A DNA stretch of 64,000 nucleotides. Source: Bradyrhizobium sp. AUGA SZCCT0158 (GTDB lineage: Bacteria; Pseudomonadota; Alphaproteobacteria; Rhizobiales; Xanthobacteraceae). This document shows positions 49,591 to 57,414 of this stretch, piece by piece (the first letter of the stretch is position 1; each line of letters opens with the position of its first letter). Location: assembly GCF_018130065.1 (NCBI RefSeq), contig NZ_JAFCME010000020.1, positions 1-64,000 on the forward strand, written 5' to 3'. A program made the translations under genes and the position numbers. A model generated the notes under the pieces. It saw only the letters and a list, made by a program, of their open reading frames with translations. It did not search any database and was not told the origin of the DNA.

Positions 49591-50007
49591 TCATGCCGCT
49601 GCGATGGCCTCGATCTCGATCAGGAAGTCGGGGCCATACAGTTTCGACACCTCGACCAGCGTCACCGCGGGCGCCGCCGGCGGCGTGACGGAGGCAAAGA
49701 AGCGGTTGCGGGCTTCCCGGTAGCGGCCGAGATTGTCCATGTCGGTGAGGAAGACCGTGAGTTTGACCAGGTTGGCGGTCGTGCATCCGCTTGCCCGCAG
49801 CGCGACGGTGAGGTTCTCAAACACCTGTTCTGCCTGCGCGGCAAAATCATTCTTGCCGACCACATTGCCGTCTCGATCGAGCGCGGTCTGGCCTGCGACG
49901 AAGACGAGACGGCCCGGGCTGACGTCAACGATCTGCGAATAGCCGGGTGGGATGCCGAGTTCGGGCGGATTGATGCGCCGGATCGACGGTGTTGTGTCAT
50001 CTACCAT
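49591..50007 (-). CDS. RidA-family (YjgF) protein
   Basis: The 138-residue protein of the Rid family resembles enamine/imine deaminases. It has GYSQIVDVSPGRLVFVAGQT, DFAAQAEQVFENLTVALRAS, LVKLTVFLTDMDNLGRYREA and a C-terminal PAVTLVEVSKLYGPDFLIEI with Lys where canonical RidA has the substrate-binding Arg (in ARSAVEVARLP). That suggests another substrate or a non-deaminase member. It follows the MFS gene by 9 bases on the same strand, so it is likely cotranscribed. Confidence 0.88.
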   Translation of the reverse strand: MVDDTTPSIRRINPPELGIPPGYSQIVDVSPGRLVFVAGQTALDRDGNVVGKNDFAAQAEQVFENLTVALRASGCTTANLVKLTVFLTDMDNLGRYREARNRFFASVTPPAAPAVTLVEVSKLYGPDFLIEIEAIAAA

Positions 50008-50016
50008 TGGGAGTCC

Positions 50017-51183
50017 TCATGATGGCTTTGTCATGGGCGGATGGCTGCGCACCAAAAACAGCGCGAGCAGCGCCGCGAGGCTCAGCGCGGATGAGACGAT
50101 GAGAACGCGGCTGCCCATGATGTCGATCAGGAGGCTGAACAGCAATGGGGCAGCAGCCTGCGCCATCCGCGCCGGCGCGCCGATAATGCCGAGGCGATAG
50201 CCGTAATTCTGGGGGCCGAAGATCGCCAGCGGCAGCGTGCCGCGCGCGATGGTGAGGATGCCGTTGCCGGCGCCGTAGAAGATCGCGAACACGCTGGCCG
50301 CGCCGCCACCGGCCAATCCGAGTATCGCCGCGCCGATCGGATTGGTGACACATGCGAGCTTGGTCGAGACCAGCGGATGAAAGCGGCTGAGGAAGCCGGC
50401 CTCGAAAATGCGCGCCGCCACCTGCGCCGGGCCGAGCAGGGCGCCGGCGAACACGGCCTGCGCGGTGGTGGCGCCGGCGGCTTCCATGATGCGCGGCAGA
50501 TGCGCGGCCATCGCACCGGTGACGGTCCAGGCGGCGGCGAACACGAACGCCAGCAGGATCATGGTGCGGTCGATCGCCATGTGCGGCTTGACGGCGTTCG
50601 CCACCGCAGCCTTGGCGCCCTTCACCGCCGGCAGCATCAGCAAATTGATCGGCAGGCCGATCAGGATATGCGCCGCCGCCCAGGCAAAGCAAGTGTTGCG
50701 CCAGCCGATGGTCTCCAGCCCCCAGGCCGACAGCGGCCATCCGACCGTCGACGCAAAACCCGCGAGCAACGTGATGCCGGTGATCGAGCGCCGCGCGTCA
50801 TTGCCGTAGATGCGCCCGAGCGCGGCGAACGCCGCATCGTAGAGGCCCGCGCCCATGCCGATACCGAGCAGCAGCCATGCGATGGCCATCACCGGAATGG
50901 AGTAGCTGAACCCAAGCAGCGTTAGTCCTGCCGCGAATACCATGTTGGACATCGACAGGACCGATCGGCCGCCGACCAGGTCGATCTGCCGGCCGACACG
51001 CGGGCCGAGCAAAGCCGAGAGCACCAATGCTGCCGAGAAGGCGGCAAATATCCAGTTCGAGGAGACGCCGAGATCGCGCGACATCGGGTCGGCCAAAATG
51101 GCCGGCAAATAATAACTCGACGCCCAGGCCAGCGTCTGCGTGGTGCCGAGCGCGATGATGATGGGGAGGGGGCGTGCGCTCAT
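50017..51183 (-). CDS. MFS transporter, operon with a RidA-family gene
   Basis: The 388-residue twelve-helix permease starts MSARPLPIIIALGTTQTLAW. The A-motif-like loop GPRVGRQIDLVGGRSVLSMS follows helix 2, and IGMGAGLYDAAFAALGRIYG resembles helix 4. Family resemblance is to small-molecule exporters; the substrate is unknown. A perfect 12-bp inverted repeat lies 61-88 bases upstream of its ATG and may control it. Confidence 0.85.
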   Translation of the reverse strand: MSARPLPIIIALGTTQTLAWASSYYLPAILADPMSRDLGVSSNWIFAAFSAALVLSALLGPRVGRQIDLVGGRSVLSMSNMVFAAGLTLLGFSYSIPVMAIAWLLLGIGMGAGLYDAAFAALGRIYGNDARRSITGITLLAGFASTVGWPLSAWGLETIGWRNTCFAWAAAHILIGLPINLLMLPAVKGAKAAVANAVKPHMAIDRTMILLAFVFAAAWTVTGAMAAHLPRIMEAAGATTAQAVFAGALLGPAQVAARIFEAGFLSRFHPLVSTKLACVTNPIGAAILGLAGGGAASVFAIFYGAGNGILTIARGTLPLAIFGPQNYGYRLGIIGAPARMAQAAAPLLFSLLIDIMGSRVLIVSSALSLAALLALFLVRSHPPMTKPS

Positions 51184-51243
51184 GGCTTATCTTTTTCGTT
51201 GCGCCGGCTTGTTGTCGTTGCCGTCGTTCCGGCGTGCCGGAAT

Positions 51244-51271
51244 CAAGTTGTCTATGATAATAGACAACTTG
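51244..51271. promoter_or_regulatory. Perfect 12-bp inverted repeat, probable operator
   Basis: CAAGTTGTCTAT (51244-51255) and ATAGACAACTTG (51260-51271) are exact reverse complements with a 4-base GATA spacer. The TTGTCTAT…ATAGACAA shape is what dimeric regulators such as the GntR superfamily bind (inference). It lies upstream of the MFS-RidA operon. No regulator gene for it is seen nearby. Confidence 0.75.
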
Positions 51272-51317
51272 GAACCTAAGCGCCATGATGCCAGCTGGCA
51301 ACAGGCTTGTGTCGCAC

Positions 51318-52583
51318 TCATGCCTGAACCGTGGTCCGTCTCGACCAGTAGAGTGCCAGTGGCCCCAGCAGAATGCCCACCGCGAGCACGGTAAACGCCG
51401 CCGTCCAGGCGGAGGCGCTCGACGGTCCACCGGCCGCATCCAGCGCGACGCCAAGGGCCCAGGCGCCCAAAGCCGAAAGGCTGAAGCCGACGGTCGAATG
51501 CACGGCCATCGTCGCCCCGCGGTATTTCGGGTCCGCCGCCATCGTCATCCCCGAAGTCAGCGCGCCGGAATCGGCGGGCACGGTGATGGCGTAGGCCAGG
51601 ATCAGCGGCAGCAGCAGCCATGGCGATTTGTCGGCGAACGCGCCGATCAAGAGCGCCACGACCGCAGAACTGAACATCACGGCCGTGATGGCGCGGTGGC
51701 GGCCAAACCGGATCGCGCATTCATTGCCCAGAATGCTTGCGGGCATTGCGAGCACGGAGAACAGCACGCTGACGACGACGGGGGTCAGGATCGAGCCGTC
51801 CGAATTCCGCGCCGCCACGAACGTCCAGAACGCGACCAGCCAGGTTCGGATGCCGTAAAGCTCAAAGCAGTGCGCGCCATAGCCGAGAACGAAACCCATC
51901 GCGCTGGTGTTGCGGAACACCGGCGCAAAATCCAGCAAACGGCCTTGCGCGGGCTTTGGCGTCACCGGTTGCAACAGGAAGCAGACCGAAAGCATCACCA
52001 GCGGGCCCAGCGCCGTCACCAGGAAGGCGGCGCGCCAGCCCCAGGCGTCCGCGACGAGCTGCGAGACGAGGAACGACAGTCCGACGCCGAACGAGAAGCT
52101 TGATGTGTAGAACGTGACCGCGCGCGATGAATCGCCCGGCGCAAGCCGGTCGGTCAACGCCTTGAGGCCGGGCATGTAAGCGCCCGCAAATCCGATGCCC
52201 GCGATGGCGTTGCACAACGCCCCGGACCAGAGGCCGGTGGCAAACAGGCCGAACAGCAATGTACCGAGTGCACTGACCGCCGAGCCGGCAATCAGGATTT
52301 TTCGCGCGTCGATCCGGTCGGTCAGCGTCGCCAGCACCGGCACGGTCAACATGTAGCCCGCAGCGCCTGAGCCTGCGAGCAGGCCGGCCTGCGCGCCGCT
52401 GAGATGCCATTCCGGAATCAGGAACGCCGCGAGAATGGAGGGCACCACGACATGGGGGAGCAGGCTGCCGAGCTGCCCCACACACATCGCGACGATGACG
52501 GATCGGCCGTTCAAGGAAATGCGTTTCACCCCGGTTCGTTCAGGACGCGCAGCCGCATCCTGTTTTGCCTTGTTGCTTGGCAT
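51318..52583 (-). CDS. MFS exporter in the arsenic-type cluster
   Basis: I start at ATG 52583, because GCAGAGGACGCTAATG gives a good ribosome site; this overlaps the upstream flavoprotein gene by 44 bases. A GTG at 52529 is an alternative. The ~421-residue twelve-helix protein has SVIVAMCVGQLGSLLPHVVV, LAGSGAAGYMLTVPVLATLT, DRIDARKILIAG and AGAYMPGLKALTDRLAP. Its place after arsR and an arsenic-type monooxygenase suggests export of an arsenical. That comes from position, not from its own motifs. Confidence 0.75.
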   Translation of the reverse strand: MPSNKAKQDAAARPERTGVKRISLNGRSVIVAMCVGQLGSLLPHVVVPSILAAFLIPEWHLSGAQAGLLAGSGAAGYMLTVPVLATLTDRIDARKILIAGSAVSALGTLLFGLFATGLWSGALCNAIAGIGFAGAYMPGLKALTDRLAPGDSSRAVTFYTSSFSFGVGLSFLVSQLVADAWGWRAAFLVTALGPLVMLSVCFLLQPVTPKPAQGRLLDFAPVFRNTSAMGFVLGYGAHCFELYGIRTWLVAFWTFVAARNSDGSILTPVVVSVLFSVLAMPASILGNECAIRFGRHRAITAVMFSSAVVALLIGAFADKSPWLLLPLILAYAITVPADSGALTSGMTMAADPKYRGATMAVHSTVGFSLSALGAWALGVALDAAGGPSSASAWTAAFTVLAVGILLGPLALYWSRRTTVQA

Positions 52584-53904
52584 TAGCGTCCTCTGCGCAA
52601 CAGGCGTCAACAGCTGATGGCGCCGGTCCGCCGCAGCACTGGCTTGCGCCGGGCACTTCCGCGCGGCTGCAAACGCCGGTTTCGGGCAGCACCAGTTCGA
52701 CACGCTCCGCCGCTTCATGATCGCCGGCGATGTCGGCGGCAATTGAACGGACCTGCTCGTAGCCCGTCAGCATCAGGAACGTGGGTGCACGGCCGTAGGA
52801 CTTAATGCCGGCGAAATAGAAGCCGGGTTCGGCCTGCGCCAGTTCGCGCGCGCCGTGGGGTCGAACGGTGCCACAGCTATGCTCGTTCGGATCGATCAGC
52901 GGCGCCAGCGCCACCGGACATTCGATCGCCGGATCAAGCTGGATGCGAAGCTCGCGCACGAAATCCAGGTCCGGCCGGAAGCCCGTGGCCACAATCAGCT
53001 CATCGACGACGATTTGACGGCAGCAACTGCCGGCACCGGTTGCGACGGTGAGGCGGGGGCCCTCCGCCGTGAGGTGCGAAACCCGAAACTCGCTCTCGAC
53101 CTTGATGCGGCCAGCGGCGACCAGTGATGCAAAGGCCGCGCCCAGCTCGCCACGCGCAACCAGCTTGTCGTTCGCGCCGCCGCCAAAGGCCTTGGCGGGA
53201 TCATTGCCCCGCAACAGCCAGACCGGACGTGTTTCCGGCACCTCGGCGGCGAGCCGCGCGAGATCGGTCAGCGTGCCGATCGCCGAATGACCGGCGCCCA
53301 GCACGGCGACGGTTTTGCCGGCGTAGCGCGCGCGATCTTTTCCGAGAACATCGGGCATGCCGTAGGCGATCTTGCCCGCGGCCTGCGTCTCGCCGATGGC
53401 GGGGAGGCCGTTGGCGCCGGCCGGATTTGGCGAATGCCAGGTGCCTGACGCGTCGATCACGGCGTCAGCCTTGACGACCTTCGGGCCTTGCCCGTTCTGA
53501 TAGCGAATCTCGAACGGCGCGGACTCGCGTGCTTTGGTCTTGAGCTTGTCGAAACCAGCGCGGCTGATGTCGGTGACGCGACTGGAGGTGTGGATGTGAT
53601 CGGCGAGGGCGGTCTTGGCCGCGAGCGGTTCAAGGTAGCCCTCCAGCAATTCCGCGCCGGTCGGATAGTGCTGCGGGTCCGGCGAGTTCCACCCCGTTGC
53701 CGCGAGCAGACGCTCAGCGGCGCGGTCGATGTTGTATTCCCACGGCGAGAACAGCTGGACATGGCTCCATTGGCGGACGGAATGCCCGACGCTGTCGCCT
53801 GCTTCCAGCACGATCGGCCGATGCCCGCGCTCCAGCACGTGGGCGGCGGCGGCAAGGCCGACCGGGCCGGCGCCGATGATCGCAACGGACTTTGCCTCGC
53901 TCAT
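52540..53904 (-). CDS. Flavin-dependent monooxygenase with a Cys-rich tail (ArsO-like)
   Basis: The 454-residue FAD/NAD(P)-dependent oxidoreductase has an N-terminal FAD site VAIIGAGPVGLAAAAHVLER, an NADPH site KTVAVLGAGHSAIGTLTDLA, and VDELIVATGFRPDLDFVREL. Residues ~412-454 form a Cys-rich tail: CSRAEVPGASQCCGG, then AVDACCAEDA and KTGCGCAS, eight Cys in all, suited to binding thiophilic metalloids. With ArsR upstream and an MFS exporter downstream, it fits ArsO-type enzymes of arsenic operons. Substrate and direction of oxidation are inference. Confidence 0.78.
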   Translation of the reverse strand: MSEAKSVAIIGAGPVGLAAAAHVLERGHRPIVLEAGDSVGHSVRQWSHVQLFSPWEYNIDRAAERLLAATGWNSPDPQHYPTGAELLEGYLEPLAAKTALADHIHTSSRVTDISRAGFDKLKTKARESAPFEIRYQNGQGPKVVKADAVIDASGTWHSPNPAGANGLPAIGETQAAGKIAYGMPDVLGKDRARYAGKTVAVLGAGHSAIGTLTDLARLAAEVPETRPVWLLRGNDPAKAFGGGANDKLVARGELGAAFASLVAAGRIKVESEFRVSHLTAEGPRLTVATGAGSCCRQIVVDELIVATGFRPDLDFVRELRIQLDPAIECPVALAPLIDPNEHSCGTVRPHGARELAQAEPGFYFAGIKSYGRAPTFLMLTGYEQVRSIAADIAGDHEAAERVELVLPETGVCSRAEVPGASQCCGGPAPSAVDACCAEDANAKQQGKTGCGCAS

Positions 53905-53953
53905 ACTGTTCTCCCATCAAACTAGAAGTATCGAAATTGATGGCGGCGCAAAT

Positions 53954-54268
53954 TCACGCCGCGGTCTGCGTATCGTTGCTTTCGGAGCCGGTGCAGCATT
54001 CAGCCACCAGGAAGTCCACCAGTCCCCGCATCACGTCGTAATTGGCGTGGCACACGAGTGTCGTTGCCTCTCTCTCCTGACTGATCAGGCCGACCACCAT
54101 CAATGTCTTGATATGATGGGAGAGGGTGGATGGCGCGATCTTCAGCTTGTCCTGCAGCCGCCCGACCGGCATTCCGGCATCGCCGGCACGAACCAGCGCG
54201 CGATAGATTTTCAACCGGGTCGGATTGCCCAAGGCTTCCAAATGTGCAGCGGCGTCGTCGAGTTTCAT
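53954..54268 (-). CDS. arsR: ArsR/SmtB-family metalloregulator
   Basis: I start at ATG 54268 (MKLDDAAAHLEALGNPTRLK); the longer frame to 54352 would enter the promoter. The ~104-residue winged-helix repressor has LKIYRALVRAGDAGMPVGRL, LKIAPSTLSHHIKTLMVVGL and LISQEREATTLVCHANYDVM. Its Cys residues are in LVCHANY and the tail ECCTGSE, a likely As(III)-binding set, while the ELCVCD motif of classical ArsR is absent. TATTTC-N10-GAAATA lies at about 54308-54329 upstream and may be its operator. Confidence 0.87.
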   Translation of the reverse strand: MKLDDAAAHLEALGNPTRLKIYRALVRAGDAGMPVGRLQDKLKIAPSTLSHHIKTLMVVGLISQEREATTLVCHANYDVMRGLVDFLVAECCTGSESNDTQTAA

Positions 54269-54354
54269 GACGGCATCATGATATTCGGTACGAGGCTTGT
54301 CAACTGTATTTCTAGAATTATGGAAATAGTGGCGTGTCCCGAACTCCATCAACG

Positions 54355-54413
54355 CGTCGTCCCGGCGAACTCAGATGCGCAATTGCGCATCTGTGCTCAA
54401 GGCCGGGACGACG
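54355..54413. repeat. Palindromic repeat with CGTCGTCCCGGC ends
   Basis: CGTCGTCCCGGC and GCCGGGACGACG bound this 59-base element. AGATGCGCAATTGCGCATCT is a perfect palindrome in its centre. It belongs to the family seen at 40164 and 42635 and lies upstream of arsR. Confidence 0.8.
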
Positions 54414-54860
54414 GCGGCGTTTGTTGTTGCACCATCATCCAAAACGTGGCTTCGCAATCTCGCGACGCATTGCGCCCGAGCTTTGCCAGAACTTCCCGCC
54501 CTCAATGAGAGGGCGCAGGGAATGCCGGATGCGCGCTGCACCCGCGGTCTCGTGTGCGAATAGTGCAAACAAAGCTGCACACGAGCATACAGGGCAGCGG
54601 AGAGCATCCGACATTCCCTGCGCAGTGGCTTTACGACTTATGGCGTGCTCTCCCCGGTGAGACGGTCTCTATTGCCACCGTCGTCCCTCGGAAGCGTTAG
54701 CTCCCGAAGACTTGACGCCGTTACGGGCGCCAGGACCACACGCTTTTGCCGTACGCTTCAGCCGCGACCGTCAATCGCAACCTCAGCGTCCACCGCGACC
54801 CGCCCCTCGTTGTGACGACGGCCGACGCCCCTCCGAGTGGGACGGGATGGCTATTGATGT
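54414..54860. repeat. Long dispersed repeat of the Bradyrhizobium type
   Basis: No gene is seen. The stretch contains GAGAGGGCGCAGGGAATGCC, GGTCTCGTGTGCGAATAGTG, CTCCCCGGTGAGACGGTCTC and GGACCACACGCTTTTGCCGT in an order I recall from a ~450-base intergenic repeat in many Bradyrhizobium genomes. It carries several complementary segments (GGCGCAGGGAATG and CATTCCCTGCGC; GTGTGC and GCACAC) that allow an extended fold. Assignment is from memory and needs a search. Confidence 0.55.
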
Positions 54861-54989
54861 GCAGGTGATTTGGGGTCGGAGGAAAGAGAAAAATTTTTGA
54901 TTGTCGGAAATTTTCCGCTTGACACGATTTCGATAAATCAGAATTGATTTGCCCGTCGTGTTGTTTTGTCGCAGTCGAGAAATACTCGC

Positions 54990-55141
54990 CGTCGTCATTC
55001 CGGAGCTCGCGTAGCGAGAGCTTTGATGTGCAATTGCACATCAGAGAATCCATCGGGCGTCGGCGTGTGCGGCCTGATGGATTCCGGGTTCGCGCCAAGA
55101 GGCGCGCCCTCAGATGCGCAATTGCGCATCGGGGAATGACG
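54990..55141. repeat. Composite palindromic repeat with two CAATTG cores
   Basis: CGTCGTCATTCCGG at the left and CGGGGAATGAC at the right form diverged ends. Inside are GATGTGCAATTGCACATC and GATGCGCAATTGCGCATC, two perfect palindromes, separated by GAATCCATCGG and TGATGGATTC, another inverted pair. It is a compound member of the same repeat family, located downstream of the double-glycine peptide gene. Confidence 0.75.
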
Positions 55142-55165
55142 GAGGAGGCGGCTGGGCTGGACTCG

Positions 55166-55369
55166 TTACTTCAAATTCTGGGCAATGCCGTCGAGGGTCT
55201 GAGACCACTTTGAGCTCACGTCCGACTGAGCCTTCGAGGCCCTCGAATAGACGTTGTTCGCTTCCTGAAGCGCGAACTGAAGTTGCTGACCGAGGTCGGA
55301 CCGTCCGCCGCTGACGCCGTTCAGCTCATCCGTTGCGAGTTCGCGAATGTCATTGTTCAGATTGGTCAT
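55166..55369 (-). CDS. Double-glycine leader peptide (bacteriocin-like precursor)
   Basis: The 67-residue protein is preceded by AAGGGGAACGAC before its ATG (55369), a strong ribosome site. The N-terminal MTNLNNDIRELATDELNGVS followed by GG has the shape of leaders cleaved after GG by C39-peptidase ABC exporters: hydrophobic residues at regular spacing, E-L near -8/-7, and V-S-G-G at the end. The predicted mature part (RSDLGQQLQFALQEANNVYS…IAQNLK, 45 residues) is helical and polar, without Cys. The longer ORF upstream is ignored because of this site. No exporter is present in the window. Function could be a small antibacterial or a signal. Confidence 0.65.
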   Translation of the reverse strand: MTNLNNDIRELATDELNGVSGGRSDLGQQLQFALQEANNVYSRASKAQSDVSSKWSQTLDGIAQNLK

Positions 55370-55565
55370 GTCGTTCCCCTTAATGCCTGGAGCGAGACCA
55401 TTCCCGCCGCGATGATAAGGGCTACGCGATGCGGTCGTGTCGCTCTGTGACTTCGGGCACATTCTAGACCTGGCTTGGGAGAGCGATTCCCTTTCTGTTC
55501 TTGATTTCATTTCGCCACGCGTATTGGATGCGCTGACCATTCCTGGTCGTCCGCAGGCCCTTTGC

Positions 55566-56351
55566 ATGAGCAAAAGACGAAACCGCGTCATCGATATGCC
55601 CGCGCCATATCTCCGGCGCGTCTGGCTCGATCCAGCTGCTATCGCCGACCGCGAGGCCTATCCGTTCTGCCTGCCGTTCCTGCGCGATGGGCTCGAACTG
55701 GAGTTCGACCGGCCCATCACCATCATCGCCGGCGAGAATGGCACCGGCAAATCCACGCTGCTGGAGGGCATTGCCGTGCTCTCGGGCTTTGACGACGCAG
55801 GCGGCGGCAAGGGCTACCGGGCCGTCGACCATTCGGATGCGCGTGAGAAGATGGGAGGGGAGCTTTCTGAGGCGCTGCGCGCGAGTTGGCTGCCGAAGAT
55901 CACCAATGGCTGGTTCTTCCGCGCCGAGACCTTCTTCTCGATCGCCAGATATCTCGATTCGGTCGGAAGCAGCTCGGACTTCCTGTCCTACTCGCACGGC
56001 GAGGGCTTTTTGCGCTTCTTCGAAGAGCGCTGCCAGCGGCAGGGCCTGTTCATCTTCGACGAACCCGAAGCCGCGCTGTCGCCGGCGCGGCAGATGGAAT
56101 TTTTGAAGTTGATGTACCGCATGGAACAATCGACGCATTGCCAGGTCGTGATGGCAACGCACGCGCCAATGCTGATGGCCTATCCCGGCGCGCGCCTGCT
56201 GCGGCTATCGAAGTATGGCCTGGAGCCTGTGACCGTCGAACAGACCGACCACTACCGGGTAATGCGGGAGTTCTGCAACGATCCGGCCGGATTTGTGGAA
56301 GCGGTGGTCGACGAGTGGATGCCGCAGCGCCGGGATGTCGACCAGTTCTGA
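55566..56351 (+). CDS. AAA-family ATPase (ABC-like, predicted exonuclease/repair type)
   Basis: The start chosen is ATG 55566 (MSKRRNRVIDMPAPYLRRVW). The ~261-residue soluble protein has ELEFDRPITIIAGENGTGKS with Walker A GENGTGKST, the signature-like LSYSHGEGFLRFF at the usual place, Walker B RQGLFIFDEPEAALSPARQM, and the H-loop CQVVMATHAPMLMAYPG. It belongs to the SbcC/OLD-related AAA_21/23 group that works alone or with a nuclease; none is adjacent. It is divergent from the double-glycine peptide gene, about 200 bases away. No membrane segment, so it is not a transporter by itself. Confidence 0.85.
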   Translation: MSKRRNRVIDMPAPYLRRVWLDPAAIADREAYPFCLPFLRDGLELEFDRPITIIAGENGTGKSTLLEGIAVLSGFDDAGGGKGYRAVDHSDAREKMGGELSEALRASWLPKITNGWFFRAETFFSIARYLDSVGSSSDFLSYSHGEGFLRFFEERCQRQGLFIFDEPEAALSPARQMEFLKLMYRMEQSTHCQVVMATHAPMLMAYPGARLLRLSKYGLEPVTVEQTDHYRVMREFCNDPAGFVEAVVDEWMPQRRDVDQF

Positions 56352-56481
56352 TAGCGCCGGGTGAACTTGAGACCGCCGACCGCACTAAGGAAACATGTGA
56401 GCGAGCTCGAGCGGCAAGCCACCATCGTAGCGCGCTGTCGCTGTCAATTGCCCGGTGTGATCGAAATCGGAGACGTTTCTT

Positions 56482-56694
56482 ATGAATGAATGGATATCGT
56501 TTGCGGTCGCATGGCTGCCGTTCGTACTACTGATCGCGGTGTGGTGCTGGTTCGCGCGCCGCAACGGCATGCAGGCGCGTGGATCTTCCGGCTCGACCAC
56601 GATCGAGCTTTACGAGCAGCAGGTCGCGGAGACGCGGCGGATGAACGGGTTTCTGGAGCGGATTGCCGCGTCGCTGGAGAAGCGGGAGAGGTAG
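56482..56694 (+). CDS. Small single-span membrane protein
   Basis: The 70-residue protein MNEWISFAVAWLPFVLLIAV continues into WCWFARRNGMQ, giving one N-terminal membrane helix with Arg residues on the cytoplasmic side. The tail (TIELYEQQVAETRRMNGFLE, RIAASLEKRER) is helical and charged. Similar short proteins occur in Bradyrhizobium genomes, without known function. GGAGACGTTTCTT precedes the ATG. Confidence 0.7.
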   Translation: MNEWISFAVAWLPFVLLIAVWCWFARRNGMQARGSSGSTTIELYEQQVAETRRMNGFLERIAASLEKRER

Positions 56695-56852
56695 GGCGCA
56701 CCAGCGAAGCGAGTTGCGCCGCGCGAGCGTGCTCCAGGCTGAATACGCCGCGCGGTCCGGCGGCGCCACAAACCAGCCTCCTTTGGTATGAAAATGCGTT
56801 GCCATAACGCCGCCGCGCGCCTGCGCGGCCATAAGGACCAAGAGGAAACGAC

Positions 56853-57392
56853 ATGAGAACGACCGCGAGGGTGGGGGCCGTGGTGGCGGCGCTGGCAGTC
56901 ATGGGGGTGGCCTGGGCGCACGGGCCGACCCGCCAGAAGGTGCGGGAATCGATCGAGATCAACGCGCCGCCGGCCAAGGTGTGGGCCGTGATCGGCAATT
57001 TCCAGGACATGAGCTGGCTGCAGCCGGTCAGCAAGACCGAGGGCAGCAAAGGCAACGAGATCGAGGCCACGCGGCGGCTGACGCTGGCTGGTGGTGCGAC
57101 CGTCGATGAGGAACTCTATAAGTACGATGCCGAGAAGATGACCTATTCCTACCGGATCACGGCCGTCGACGTGAAGGTGCTGCCGGTCACCAACTATTCG
57201 TCCACCCTGACGGTCACGCCCAGCGCCGACGGCAAGGGAAGCAGCCTGGAGTGGGCCGGCGCGTTCTACCGCGGTTTTCCCAACAACGATCCGCCGCCGG
57301 AGCTGAGCGACCAGGCCGCCGTGAAGGCGGTGAGCGGGCTTTACAAAGCGGGCCTCGAGGCGCTGAAGAAGAAGGTCGAAAGCGGAAGCTGA
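56853..57392 (+). CDS. SRPBCC-fold periplasmic protein
   Basis: The 179-residue protein has a signal peptide (RVGAVVAALAVMGVAWA) and a polyketide cyclase/START-like domain: VRESIEINAPPAKVWAVIGN, FQDMSWLQPVSKTEG, ATRRLTLAGGATVDEELYKY, YSYRITAVDVKVLPVTNYSS and WAGAFYRGFPNNDPP. It would bind a small hydrophobic ligand in the periplasm. The next gene encodes a secreted beta-propeller, 22 bases away, so the two probably form an operon. Confidence 0.85.
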   Translation: MRTTARVGAVVAALAVMGVAWAHGPTRQKVRESIEINAPPAKVWAVIGNFQDMSWLQPVSKTEGSKGNEIEATRRLTLAGGATVDEELYKYDAEKMTYSYRITAVDVKVLPVTNYSSTLTVTPSADGKGSSLEWAGAFYRGFPNNDPPPELSDQAAVKAVSGLYKAGLEALKKKVESGS

Positions 57393-57414
57393 CCGTGCGG
57401 GCTAGAGTCTTGTC

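Noticed and set aside
47918..49786. 622-codon minus-strand open frame across the DMT transporter and GNAT genes
   Set aside because: Arg/Pro/Gln-rich shadow across two well-supported genes on the other strand.
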